Made by a program: the position numbers and the translations under genes
Notes under the pieces: model-generated
The model's input: the letters and a program-made list of their open reading frames with translations, nothing else
Told to the model about the DNA's origin: nothing
Database searches by the model: none
Shown: positions 22,955 to 30,447 of the stretch, one piece after another
Position numbering within the stretch: position 1 is the first letter of the stretch
Layout: every line of letters begins with the position of its first letter
DNA from: Hathewaya proteolytica DSM 3090
GTDB taxonomy: Bacteria > Bacillota > Clostridia > Clostridiales > Clostridiaceae
Assembly: GCF_900142225.1 (NCBI RefSeq)
Contig: NZ_FRAD01000025.1
Location: forward strand, 1 to 38,102
Direction of reading: 5' to 3'
Length of the DNA: 38,102 nt

Positions 22955-23380
22955 TTACACCTCCAATAGCTGTGGGGTTTCGTAAATGTTGCCTATGACT
23001 TCAAGTTCTTCATTTGGGTCTTCTATATATTCATTGAAGTAAAAACTTAAATCATTTGCAATAACCCCGTTCCCATATTCGTTTATAAATACCTTTCCAG
23101 CTATTTCTGTTTCATTTTCAAACCTACCCAATGTATTAGGGTCATAGTCCTCAAAGAAATAGTGCATTTTTACAATATCGCCTTCCCATATCTTATTTCC
23201 ATTCTTATCTTTTAAGCCTGTGTCCTGCATCCATTCTAACTCTGGATAATTTTCATTTATAATATCATTAACTGCTTTCGCTGGACTACAATCAAAAACA
23301 TTATACCCTGTTAATTCTCCATTCCCATAATCCATAATTTTTAATTCTTTGTTCCATGCTCTAAGCTTAATCTTCCTCAT
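22955..23380 (-). CDS. YopX family protein
   Basis: This 141-residue protein begins MRKIKLRAWNKELKIMDYG and contains MQDTGLKDKNGNKIWEGDIVKM and VIGNIYETPQLL, the complete signature of the YopX family found in many Firmicute phages. The family has no established function. The start at 23380 has AAGGGAGAAAAG upstream; the reading from 23410 has no better signal. The gene overlaps the resolvase-like gene by 14 nt. Confidence 0.9.
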   Translation of the reverse strand: MRKIKLRAWNKELKIMDYGNGELTGYNVFDCSPAKAVNDIINENYPELEWMQDTGLKDKNGNKIWEGDIVKMHYFFEDYDPNTLGRFENETEIAGKVFINEYGNGVIANDLSFYFNEYIEDPNEELEVIGNIYETPQLLEV

Positions 23381-23699
23381 TCTCTTTTCTCCCTTCCTTA
23401 TACATATCAATCCAATCTTTCAATGTCATAGTCACTAGCCATTCACAGCGGTCTTTTCTGTGAAAAACTGTAGGTATTTCACCATGTTTTGCGTCACTCT
23501 TAGCTTGTCCTATGGCATCATATATATTAAGTCTTTCAACACGTTTACACTCAATATGAATACCAGGAAGTCCAACTACATCTGCATCACCGTTTGCTCC
23601 ACAATATTGTTGCCCTCGTCTTGTATCATATCCATATTCTCGGAGCTTAGAAGAGAGTTCTCGCTCTCCTCTTGCTCCTTTCTGTTTACTATTAGTCAT
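23367..23699 (-). CDS. PD-(D/E)XK nuclease, Holliday junction resolvase-like
   Basis: This 110-residue protein reads KGARGERELSSKLREYGY, then NGDADVVGLPGIHIECKRVERL. The catalytic set is Glu13 (GERE), Asp near 39 (DADVVG) and the E-C-K triad near 50, as in archaeal Hjc-type and phage resolvase-like proteins. It probably cuts branched DNA during recombination and packaging. Early-operon position next to ssb and recT agrees. SD AGGAGG precedes the ATG. Confidence 0.85.
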   Translation of the reverse strand: MTNSKQKGARGERELSSKLREYGYDTRRGQQYCGANGDADVVGLPGIHIECKRVERLNIYDAIGQAKSDAKHGEIPTVFHRKDRCEWLVTMTLKDWIDMYKEGRKENEED

Positions 23700-23730
23700 G
23701 CATTACCTCCTATTATTTTTAAATTGCAAA

Positions 23731-23976
23731 CTATCGCTTTTTGAATGTTTTAACATAAAATTCTGTTTCTGTTTCAGTAGTTTTGACCTCAACATCATAC
23801 TGGAATCCCATATGTTCATAGAGCATTTCCATAAACGACCCCACATTGACAACTTTTTTCTTTCTGTGAGCCCAAACGCAACCGCAAGCTTCCAGTAGAG
23901 CCTTTTTCTCTTCCACAGTAGTTGTATCCTTATCATATATTACTTTTAGTAATTGATTAATTTCTTTTGCTTTCAA
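23731..23976 (-). CDS. Small early protein
   Basis: This 81-residue protein (MKAKEINQLLKVIYDKDTTTVEEKKALLEACGCVWAHRKKK...) starts at TTG 23976 after AGGTGA. It has a helical N-terminus, a basic turn HRKKK and a beta-rich C-terminal end (VEVKTTETETEFYVKTFKK). I do not recognise it. A second frame over the same bases (23703-23936) has no SD and a poor composition, so this one was preferred. Confidence 0.65.
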   Translation of the reverse strand: MKAKEINQLLKVIYDKDTTTVEEKKALLEACGCVWAHRKKKVVNVGSFMEMLYEHMGFQYDVEVKTTETETEFYVKTFKKR

Positions 23977-24008
23977 TATATTTTCACCTACCTTATGTCG
24001 CTTTAAAT

Positions 24009-24236
24009 TTACATAATTTTAAATATTGTGTCTTTACACAAAAGACTAGCTTTGCTGTAGCACTCTTTAAAGTTTTTGTGCTGCACTAGGTAGAAGTGCT
24101 CGTAGTCTTCGATTATTCTCCCATTCATTCCTTTTACTTTTTTTTGATCTCTTTTCGCATTGCCCTGTTTTACCTGCACCGAACAACCGCTTAATACTTT
24201 AATTTTATCTCCTACTTTGTAGATTATGTTAATCAC
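24009..24236 (-). CDS. Small early protein, SH3-like
   Basis: This 75-residue protein starts at GTG 24236 with AGGGG upstream. YKVGDKIKVLSGCSVQVKQGN, then GMNGRIIEDYEHFYLVQ looks like a small beta barrel of KOW/SH3 type (alternating beta strands and glycines). Two cysteines follow. No partner is known; it sits between two small early genes with 2-nt spacing to its upstream neighbour. Confidence 0.6.
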   Translation of the reverse strand: MINIIYKVGDKIKVLSGCSVQVKQGNAKRDQKKVKGMNGRIIEDYEHFYLVQHKNFKECYSKASLLCKDTIFKIM

Positions 24237-24238
24237 TG

Positions 24239-24631
24239 TTACCCCTCCTTAACTTCTAATTTGAGAGATGTATCGACTTCCCAACCTCTTGCATATATCT
24301 TGCGATTATGGTCTCTTATCTCTTCTGGTATGACTATCACACCTATTTTTTCTAAGTAATTTAGCATATTGAAACACATCTGAATTGTCTCTATAGATTC
24401 TTGTGCTAAATTCTTTACATTCTCCCATGTTGGTTCTAGCTGATACATAACTGCTGCTTCTAAAGTTTCTGTAGATTCTTCACAGCTCTTCTTTGCCATG
24501 AGAACTACATCTGTGTTCCAAAGTCCAAGCTGTAAATTGCGTGTTGTTGGAAATAATGCACTCCCTTGTTTTTTAACTGTGCTATTTAAATTTTCTTTTA
24601 AAGCTTCTATGAGCTTCTCTATTTCATTCAT
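24239..24631 (-). CDS. MazG-like or helical early phage protein
   Basis: This 130-residue protein is nearly all helix (MNEIEKLIEALKENLN..., ESTETLEAAVMYQLEPTWENVKNLAQESIETIQM) with conserved-looking acidic positions, as in all-alpha nucleotide pyrophosphatases such as MazG. Without alignment the assignment is weak. The ATG at 24631 shares one base with the stop of the upstream gene (TAATG) and has GGAGG 10 nt before it, so it is translationally coupled. Confidence 0.55.
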   Translation of the reverse strand: MNEIEKLIEALKENLNSTVKKQGSALFPTTRNLQLGLWNTDVVLMAKKSCEESTETLEAAVMYQLEPTWENVKNLAQESIETIQMCFNMLNYLEKIGVIVIPEEIRDHNRKIYARGWEVDTSLKLEVKEG

Positions 24632-24789
24632 TACTCTTCTACCTCCCTGTTCCAGCATTGTTCACACGTCATGCTGTGACACTCCTCAATGGTTGGACGT
24701 TCAAACCCATAAAAGTAAGGACATTTCCATTCGATTAAATCTTCTTCAGTATATTCGTTTTCGTCTAAAACCTTATCTATTATCTTCAC
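24631..24789 (-). CDS. Small CXXC protein
   Basis: This 52-residue protein (MKIIDKVLDENEYTEEDLIEWK...) starts at GTG 24789 after GGAGGGAG. Cysteines lie in WKCPYFYGF and in ECHSMTCEQCWNR, giving a possible zinc site. It overlaps the Lar-like gene by 17 nt and the next gene by one base. Small proteins of this type accompany Lar genes in clostridial phages; function unknown. Confidence 0.65.
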   Translation of the reverse strand: MKIIDKVLDENEYTEEDLIEWKCPYFYGFERPTIEECHSMTCEQCWNREVEE

Positions 24790-25024
24790 GTTTCTCCCTC
24801 CTATTCCATGCTTCAGCTACTTCCTCTTTTGTCAATCCTTCTTTACTCTTAGCACCGCAATGATAACAACGCACTATCCAGCCTGTATTGTATCCTGTTG
24901 CTACACTAGGTAATTTGTTATTTTCATTTAACCATTTTTGGTAATCTTCTTCATAAGCTTTTTGAAAACACATAACTTCCGGTTCCATTTTGCCACCGCA
25001 AAACGGGCAATTTTTTAATGTCAT
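24773..25024 (-). CDS. Lar-like restriction alleviation protein
   Basis: This 83-residue protein has KNCPFCGGKM, VRCYHCGAKS and the end EVAEAWNRREK, the complete signature of the Lar_restr_allev family (paired CXXC knuckles and a terminal AWNRR). Lar of the Rac prophage modifies the balance of type I restriction and protects incoming DNA. The ATG at 25024 has GGAG 8 nt upstream; the GTG nine bases earlier touches the SD. Confidence 0.85.
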   Translation of the reverse strand: MTLKNCPFCGGKMEPEVMCFQKAYEEDYQKWLNENNKLPSVATGYNTGWIVRCYHCGAKSKEGLTKEEVAEAWNRREKREDNR

Positions 25025-25050
25025 ATTTTTCACTCCATTTTCTTTGTTTT

Positions 25051-25102
25051 AGGCTCTTAAATGCTTTGTAGGTGAATTGCTTATATTGTAATTTAAGAGC
25101 CT
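25051..25102. repeat. Long-loop inverted repeat beside the nuclease gene
   Basis: AGGCTCTTAAAT (25051-25062) and ATTTAAGAGCCT (25091-25102) form a perfect 12-bp stem with a 28-nt loop. No T-run follows on either strand, so it is not a standard terminator. It lies just behind the putative homing endonuclease gene and may be an RNA stability element or an insertion border. Confidence 0.55.
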
Positions 25103-25110
25103 TAAAAGTG

Positions 25111-25704
25111 CTATTTTATAGCTTTATAAAATTCGTCGTATTGCTTTACGTATTCCCACTGATTTATAAACTTATCATATTCACTTTTATTGCCTATGCT
25201 TAATTGAGATATTTTTAGAAACTTGCTTGGAATTATCAATACTTTTTCTACCTCAATTTCATTTATGCAAAAGCATACATACAAATCGCATGTAGGATTT
25301 ATTTTTTCAAGATTAAAAGTATAACAAAACCCAGAATTACTATATTTAAATCTATTGCTCGCCTTAACATCTATTTTTACGCAGCCATTTACCAATAAAT
25401 CGTATGGGTGCTTTACTGACATTTGTTCTACTTTATAACCTTTTTCTTTAAGAATATTACCGCATATTCTTTCATATTTTTTACCTAATCCTGTTTCACT
25501 TTTCTTTATTTCTAAATTTAATATTGTGCTCCAATGTTTAAATCCACCACTCTTAGCTATCGCATTTGACAAACAATGATTTCCAGTTATCTTTATTATT
25601 TCTGAATTGCTAGGCATTCTAGTTATGTTAAGTTCTTTAGTAACCTTTCTAATCTGTTCCTCTATATTTTTATCGTTCCACATTTTTCCGTGAGTATATC
25701 CCAT
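25111..25704 (-). CDS. PD-(D/E)XK nuclease, possibly a free-standing homing endonuclease
   Basis: This is a 197-residue protein. The first 70 residues look like a repeated DNA-recognition module (MPSNSEIIKITGNHCLSNAI... GGFKHWSTILNLEIK). The rest has a nuclease core with Glu near 79 (YERICG), Asp in HPYDLLVNG and the D-V-K triad in KIDVKAS. N-terminal binding module plus C-terminal PD-(D/E)XK resembles free-standing homing enzymes in phages. It is inserted between ssb and lar-type genes. A repair or recombination nuclease is the alternative. SD AGGAGG precedes the ATG. Confidence 0.7.
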   Translation of the reverse strand: MGYTHGKMWNDKNIEEQIRKVTKELNITRMPSNSEIIKITGNHCLSNAIAKSGGFKHWSTILNLEIKKSETGLGKKYERICGNILKEKGYKVEQMSVKHPYDLLVNGCVKIDVKASNRFKYSNSGFCYTFNLEKINPTCDLYVCFCINEIEVEKVLIIPSKFLKISQLSIGNKSEYDKFINQWEYVKQYDEFYKAIK

Positions 25705-25756
25705 ATATGACCTCCTATTAATTTTTTAGCTTTTTATCATAGAGAGCTATAACTCT

Positions 25757-26155
25757 TTAATTAAAAGGGATTTCTTCATTTTCTATCGGTGTTACATCGT
25801 TCCCATACTCTGGAGTATTATCAACTGTTCCACTATCTGTTTTGCTTCCTAAAAATTCAACTTCCTCAGCAATTACCTCAGTAACATATCTTCTTGTTCC
25901 ATCCTTAGCTTCATAGCTTCTTGTTTCTATACGCCCACAGATTCCGATTTGTCTACCTTTTGCCATATATTGTGCTGTTGCCTCCGCTGCCTTGCCCCAC
26001 ACAACCACAGGAAGGAAATCTGCATCAGGTTGTCCTTCTTTTTTGAACTTTCGATTTACTGCAATAGTAAATGTGGTTACTGCAGTTCCTGCTCCAGGAG
26101 TAAATTTAAGTTCAGGATCCTTTGTAAGCCTTCCTACTAAAACGACTTTATTCAT
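25757..26155 (-). CDS. ssb: Single-stranded DNA-binding protein
   Basis: This 132-residue protein starts MNKVVLVGRLTKDPELKFTP and includes FLPVVVWGKAAEATAQYMAKG and the OB-fold strands of bacterial SSB. It ends with the acidic tip NEEIPFN, which recruits partner enzymes. The linker is short. It binds ssDNA during phage replication and RecT recombination. SD GGAGGAAT precedes the ATG. It lies 2 bp behind the SpoIIID-like gene. Confidence 0.95.
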   Translation of the reverse strand: MNKVVLVGRLTKDPELKFTPGAGTAVTTFTIAVNRKFKKEGQPDADFLPVVVWGKAAEATAQYMAKGRQIGICGRIETRSYEAKDGTRRYVTEVIAEEVEFLGSKTDSGTVDNTPEYGNDVTPIENEEIPFN

Positions 26156-26156
26156 A

Positions 26157-26585
26157 TTAATTCCTCCTAATCCTATTAAATCGTGTTACATATTCATTGC
26201 GCCATTTCCTATATTCCTTTTCTGCTATTTCCCATGTAGTTTTGGCAGCTCTTTTCCCTTCTGCTATTGCATGTTTGGGTTCATCACATTCCGCATAAAT
26301 ATTGTAGAAGTCTATAAGCTGTGTGACTTCAATCTTTCCTCCGCTATATTTTTTAATTTCACGTTCACTTTTAGGACAATGAATTTTGTTATAATGCAGA
26401 TTTTTATTGAAAGCTTCAATAATTTTCTTATCTTCTATAAACATTCTGACGTATTTACTTGCTGATGTAGCACCGATATTGTGCTTAACTCCAGCTTGGT
26501 TTAATGTTAGTCCGTTCTCTATTATGTCCTTAGCTATAGATATAGCTATTTTCTTACCTTTTGCCTCATCTATCTTCTTTCCCAT
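26157..26585 (-). CDS. SpoIIID-like helix-turn-helix protein
   Basis: This 142-residue protein has an N-terminal helix-turn-helix at about residues 12-53 (IAKDIIENGLTLNQAGVKHN and ATSASKYVRMFIED). This resembles the DNA-binding domain of sporulation regulator SpoIIID (IAxYIIENxATVRxxAxxFxxSxSTVHxxV). A C-terminal domain rich in Lys, Trp and Tyr follows (KYSGGKIEVTQLIDFYNIY...). It may regulate phage or host genes. The start ATG overlaps the 3' end of the upstream gene and has GGAGGTG upstream. Confidence 0.65.
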   Translation of the reverse strand: MGKKIDEAKGKKIAISIAKDIIENGLTLNQAGVKHNIGATSASKYVRMFIEDKKIIEAFNKNLHYNKIHCPKSEREIKKYSGGKIEVTQLIDFYNIYAECDEPKHAIAEGKRAAKTTWEIAEKEYRKWRNEYVTRFNRIRRN

Positions 26586-26814
26586 TCTGGAACACCTCCA
26601 TTTCCCCCAATCTGCATATTATTTTGCTATGTTCCATGGTGTTGTGCATTTCCATGTTGTCTATACGATTCTTGCAACTGTAAACCTGTTCTGTAAGATA
26701 TATTAGCTCTTGTTTTACATCTATCTGCTTAGGCTTGTCCTTTAATGTGTTAAGTATTGCACATGTCCCGAAGCCTACCGCTGCACCTAAAAAGGCGAAT
26801 ATTATCTCTAACAT
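26566..26814 (-). CDS. Small single-helix membrane protein
   Basis: This 82-residue protein has one N-terminal membrane helix (MLEIIFAFLGAAVGFGTCAI, about 2-20) and a cytoplasmic coiled-coil-prone tail (YLTEQVYSCKNRIDNMEMHN). SD GGAGGAA precedes the ATG. It overlaps the next gene by 20 nt. I do not recognise it. Small anchored early proteins can serve in replication anchoring or superinfection exclusion; nothing here decides. Confidence 0.6.
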   Translation of the reverse strand: MLEIIFAFLGAAVGFGTCAILNTLKDKPKQIDVKQELIYLTEQVYSCKNRIDNMEMHNTMEHSKIICRLGEMEVFQNGKEDR

Positions 26815-26826
26815 TTGTTATTCCTC

Positions 26827-27889
26827 CTATATATCAAAACTTAATTGTTCAACCTCTAAGGGGATATCTTCCCAGCCTACTCCGATATAGTCTAGTACTT
26901 TTCCCCAGCCATATTTCTCACCTGTTTCTTTATCTTTTATGCAGCTATACATCCAGAATTCCCACTCTTTCTTGTTACGTTGCCTAAGCCTATCAAATCT
27001 ATGAGGTCGCTTCTCCATGTGGATTCCAAAGCCACACATATTGCACCCTGTTCTCTGTGCCTTAGTTGTATAAAGTTTCCCTGTAAAGTCCTTTTTTATT
27101 TCTCCGTAGATTTCTGGCACTGGGACATTGAGGTCTAATGCTAATTGCAAATGGTGCACTTCTTATTACTGTTTTCCCATAATAATTACATCCATGATCT
27201 ACAAGACTTTCTTCTCTTTGCCCGCCCTCACTTGCCATAATCCCCAAGTAAGGATAACTATTATGTTTTTTACCCCAATCTCCGCAAGGCTTTTCCTTCA
27301 TGAAATAACAACATTGGTTTGATATTTTAAAAGGAGCTTGTTTATAATGAGTTCCATATTCTTTGTTTTCCATTCCAGCAAAAAGTTCTAGCCATTTTTT
27401 AGGTAGTTGCATTCTACTGTTTTTTGCAAAATGTCCTTGTGCTCCACACTCTCCAGTAATAATTGCATGTCGCACAGTTTTATTATTTTCTGTTGGATTC
27501 TGTAATGTTTCTATTCTCCCTGCAAGCTTTTTACTTATCACTGGGAATCCTACTTCATTCAGAATTTCAACTTTAGATTTATATGGTGCTATTTTGATAA
27601 TCCCAAGCTGATCATGTATATTTTGTATGCTCTTGTCTTCCAAACTTGAAACTGATACTGCCGGTACATTTATACCGATATTTCTTAAAAATATTAATAG
27701 AGTTATACTATCCAATCCGCCTACGCTTACGTGGCATTCTAAACCTCTTTTGACCATTTCATTATAAAATTCATTAGCTCTTATTTCCGCTTTTCTTATT
27801 TTTATTTCATAAGGAAGATTCTGTAATGCCATGAAGGCTTGTTTCTTCCTTTTCTTATTTTGTCTCCATTCTTCATCATTTAACCCCAC
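26827..27889 (-). pseudogene. PAPS reductase-like ATPase gene, broken by a frameshift deletion
   Basis: The first part (27889 to about 27135) has the nucleotide-binding loop CHVSVGGLDSITLLI and YPYLGIMASEGGQREESLV of phage PAPS-reductase/adenine nucleotide alpha-hydrolase proteins, and reaches RSAPFAI. The second part, in the +1 frame, continues LQLALDLNVPVPEIYGEI and includes RTGCNMCGFG, the family's C-terminal cysteine motif. The usual WTEQD-type segment that should stand between them is missing, and both frames share the same bases at the joint (about 27150-27165). A small non-triplet deletion fits. These enzymes in phages may act in DNA or nucleotide modification. The start could also be 27904. 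Confidence 0.75.
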
Positions 27890-27926
27890 TCCTATTCCTC
27901 CCATCCTAATAATTTCTTTTCTAAAT

Positions 27927-28796
27927 CTATTTCAATAGAAATTCTTGTAACTCTTCATTTTCCTTCTTGCCTTGTTTTTGCCTTATATCTTCCTCAGGCA
28001 TTTTTATTGGAATACACATTTTCACTAGTCTGCTTTTTAATCTATCATCATGTTTTAGCCCTTCTATGGTGTCATTACTGGTTAATATAGTTATTCTTTT
28101 ATATTTCATACGATTATCAAAGATGTTAAATAGCATTTCACTTACCCAGCTTGTAGGCTGTTCTACCCCTATATCGTCTATAACTAATACACCAACATTA
28201 TTTATGCTCTCTATAAGCTGGCTTTCTGTATATTTGCTATCCTTGTTGTATGTGTTTTTAATCTCTTTGAGTAGATCTGAACATGTTATAAACTTTACTC
28301 TCTCATTGTTATTCTTTAACAAAGCATTCCCTAGACTTACTGCAAGCCTAGTTTTCCCACTGCCTTTAGTAGTTGAATAGAAATATAACCCCTTCCCCAA
28401 TTCTGCGAACTTATCAAAGTTTGTAATGTATTTCACAGTCATTTTCTTTGCTGCCGCTGCGATTATTTGAGATTCTTGTTTGCAGTACACTTTCGTATCG
28501 AAAGAGTTTACTGTAAGCTCTTCGAACTCATTGGGTATATTTGCAAACTTTAACCTGTTGGCATATATTTTCTCTTCTCTACATTTGCAGAATCTAGTCT
28601 TAAAATCGCCATCATCACTTATCATCTGTATTAATCCAGAACCATCACATTCATGATAAGGACAATCAGAAGTCGCATTTAATATCTTCCAGTGTACTTC
28701 CGTATTTTTCGATTGCTTTTCTCGCAAGTCTGTCGCCTTCTGCTTCTTGCTTTTCATTAATAGCCTTTGTAGTACCGGTATTTGTATATGCTCCAT
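27927..28796 (-). CDS. DnaC-like helicase loader (AAA+ ATPase)
   Basis: This 289-residue protein has a cysteine cluster (CPYHECDGSGLI ... CKCREEK) at about 45-75. An AAA+ core follows with Walker A STTKGSGKTR (near 145), Walker B VLVIDDIG (near 205) and the sensor STSND-like LTSND. It loads the replicative helicase on phage origin DNA. The ATG at 28796 has AAGGAGG 9 nt upstream. Its first 44 codons overlap the end of the initiator gene by 131 nt in another frame, which is unusually long; a later start (ATG 28757) is possible. Confidence 0.85.
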   Translation of the reverse strand: MEHIQIPVLQRLLMKSKKQKATDLREKQSKNTEVHWKILNATSDCPYHECDGSGLIQMISDDGDFKTRFCKCREEKIYANRLKFANIPNEFEELTVNSFDTKVYCKQESQIIAAAAKKMTVKYITNFDKFAELGKGLYFYSTTKGSGKTRLAVSLGNALLKNNNERVKFITCSDLLKEIKNTYNKDSKYTESQLIESINNVGVLVIDDIGVEQPTSWVSEMLFNIFDNRMKYKRITILTSNDTIEGLKHDDRLKSRLVKMCIPIKMPEEDIRQKQGKKENEELQEFLLK

Positions 28797-29496
28797 AGCT
28801 TCTTTCCTCCTTGCCATCCCTAGCCCAATTCCTCAATATTACCTCTACGTAACTTTTAATAAATCTACCTTTGTTACTTACACATTTTTGTATAGCCTCT
28901 TTGGTCCACTCATAAGAATACATTTCTATCCAAATGTTAAGAGTAGCCACATGTGTAGATATATCTTGTCCTGGTAACAACTCAGAATAATATTTAATAA
29001 GATCTAAGGTTTCAGTTGAGTGAGTGCTCTCTCTTATATTCTTATTAACTTCTTTAACTTCTTCTCTTTCTTTAACTTCTTCTTTTGTGTACCTTTTGAT
29101 GTTTTTTTGATGTACCTTCTGTTGTCCTTTTGCTGTACCTTCTGTTGTACTTTCTGTTGTACCCTCACCTTGGTAAACCTCATAATTTGCAAGGGTTAGA
29201 GTTGTACCTTTTGCTGTACCTTTTTTAATCAACATATGCTCTTTTGCTAGCAAGTTGAGGTAAGCTCTGGTCTTGTTTCTGCTCCAACCCCATCTTTCAC
29301 TTAATTTCAGCTCGGAAGTGTAATAACTTCCTCTAGGTATAACAACAACTTCATTACCTAAAATCAATGTTTCATCTTTCCATCTCATTAATTGGATAAG
29401 GTCAACAAATGCTTTAAACTTTTCAGCATCTTGGAAAATCCAATGTTCAAATATTGACCTGTCCAGTTTTATAAATCCTTTTGGTGCCTTATCCAT
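28666..29496 (-). CDS. DnaD-like replication initiation protein
   Basis: This 276-residue protein has an N-terminal winged-helix region (about 1-105: FIKLDRSIFEHWIFQDAEKF, then GSYYTSELKLSERWGWSRNKTRAYL). A Thr/Glu/Gly-rich repetitive linker (TTESTTEGTAKGQQKVHQ) and a DnaD/DnaB2-type C-terminal helical domain (KEAIQKCVSNKGRFIKSYVEVILRNWARDG) follow. It is followed by the helicase loader, the usual phage order. The linker region has a short tandem repeat in DNA (about 29110-29165). SD AGGAGGG precedes the ATG. Confidence 0.85.
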   Translation of the reverse strand: MDKAPKGFIKLDRSIFEHWIFQDAEKFKAFVDLIQLMRWKDETLILGNEVVVIPRGSYYTSELKLSERWGWSRNKTRAYLNLLAKEHMLIKKGTAKGTTLTLANYEVYQGEGTTESTTEGTAKGQQKVHQKNIKRYTKEEVKEREEVKEVNKNIRESTHSTETLDLIKYYSELLPGQDISTHVATLNIWIEMYSYEWTKEAIQKCVSNKGRFIKSYVEVILRNWARDGKEERSYGAYTNTGTTKAINEKQEAEGDRLARKAIEKYGSTLEDIKCDF

Positions 29497-29505
29497 TGTT
29501 CCCTC

Positions 29506-29655
29506 CTACTCTTGTAATTCTCTAATCTGTAATTGCATTTGTGCTATACCCCTTTTGCGGCTCATTATCTCTAGCTCTAACTTAAGGATTGCTTCCTTCT
29601 CTTCCTTTATAAAATATTGTTTTTGCCTTATTATCTCTTCATCAAATTGGTTCAT
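29506..29655 (-). CDS. Small coiled-coil protein
   Basis: This 49-residue protein (MNQFDEEIIRQKQYFIKEEK...) is all helical and highly charged, probably a short coiled coil (about 5-48). The ATG at 29655 follows AGGTGAT. It lies between the exonuclease-like gene and the initiator gene, with 9 bp to each. I do not recognise it. Confidence 0.6.
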   Translation of the reverse strand: MNQFDEEIIRQKQYFIKEEKEAILKLELEIMSRKRGIAQMQLQIRELQE

Positions 29656-29664
29656 GTGAATCAC

Positions 29665-30447
29665 CTACAATTCAGTGTAATGTAGTATTTTATCTATCTT
29701 TTTAATACTTCTGCAATAATCACAATGACCACATCCTATAGGTTCTTCCTCACCATTCTTAACTTTTATAAATCTAGGCAATAGCGTTTCAATTTCTAAT
29801 AATTTATCCTCTATATATTCTGTACCCATAAGAATAATTGCCTTGTCCGGAATTTCTTCTTTACTAACAGCTATAATATGTGGTTGCAAATACTCTTCTC
29901 CGCCTCTGTTTTGCCTTTCTACTGCTGCATATACTGCCATCTGTAGAAGATAATCATAATACTCAATAAAGTTCTGTTTAACCCTCAATTCTTCATTCCA
30001 GTATTTTTTACTTATCTCTCTAGTAGTCTTTAAATCTACAAATACCCCTTTGCTTGGGTTATAAATATCAATCATTATTTTCCATGGTGTTCCAAACAGT
30101 TCACCAGTCATAATAACTTCTTTTTGGCCTTCTCTTACCTTTTCAACTAATGGATCATTGGCTAATGTTTCTATCATCTTGTCGGCAACCTCAAATTTCT
30201 TAAGTAAAGTTCCATCTTTCTTAAACATCTCTGGGTGCTGTGTTCTAAATTCTCCTAGGTTACCACCTTCGGACCATAAATGTACATATGAACCTAATGT
30301 AAATGCATCGTTTTCACCATCAACCCATGTTCCATTTAGCTTAGCCATTGTCTTAGCTTCACATTCTCTAAAAGCTTTGAACTGGGAGACAGAGAAAAAC
30401 TCTCTATCTGCCTCAGTACTAAAATAATTATCATGTGTTAGCTCCAT
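29665..30447 (-). CDS. PD-(D/E)XK exonuclease-like protein (RecE partner of RecT)
   Basis: This 260-residue protein shows SVSQFKAFRECEAKTMAKLNG near the start. The nuclease core has Asp in KIMIDIYNP and the D-L-K triad in VFVDLKTTREIS (near 133). GCGHCDYCR stands at the C-terminus, a Cys motif like that of Cas4/AddB-type iron-sulfur nucleases. It matches the DUF3799/PDDEXK phage family that supplies ssDNA tails for RecT. It shares its start ATG with the recT stop (TAATG), indicating coupling. Confidence 0.85.
   Translation of the reverse strand: MELTHDNYFSTEADREFFSVSQFKAFRECEAKTMAKLNGTWVDGENDAFTLGSYVHLWSEGGNLGEFRTQHPEMFKKDGTLLKKFEVADKMIETLANDPLVEKVREGQKEVIMTGELFGTPWKIMIDIYNPSKGVFVDLKTTREISKKYWNEELRVKQNFIEYYDYLLQMAVYAAVERQNRGGEEYLQPHIIAVSKEEIPDKAIILMGTEYIEDKLLEIETLLPRFIKVKNGEEEPIGCGHCDYCRSIKKIDKILHYTEL

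Noticed and set aside
23703..23936. Alternative minus frame of 77 codons
   Set aside because: It overlaps the 81-residue gene in another frame, lacks an SD and has an unlikely Arg/Lys/Trp/Met-rich composition.
29105..29170. Tandem repeat as a CRISPR or replication iteron array
   Set aside because: The repeats are short, irregular and code in frame for the Thr/Glu/Gly linker of the initiator. Origin iterons cannot be excluded but are not supported.
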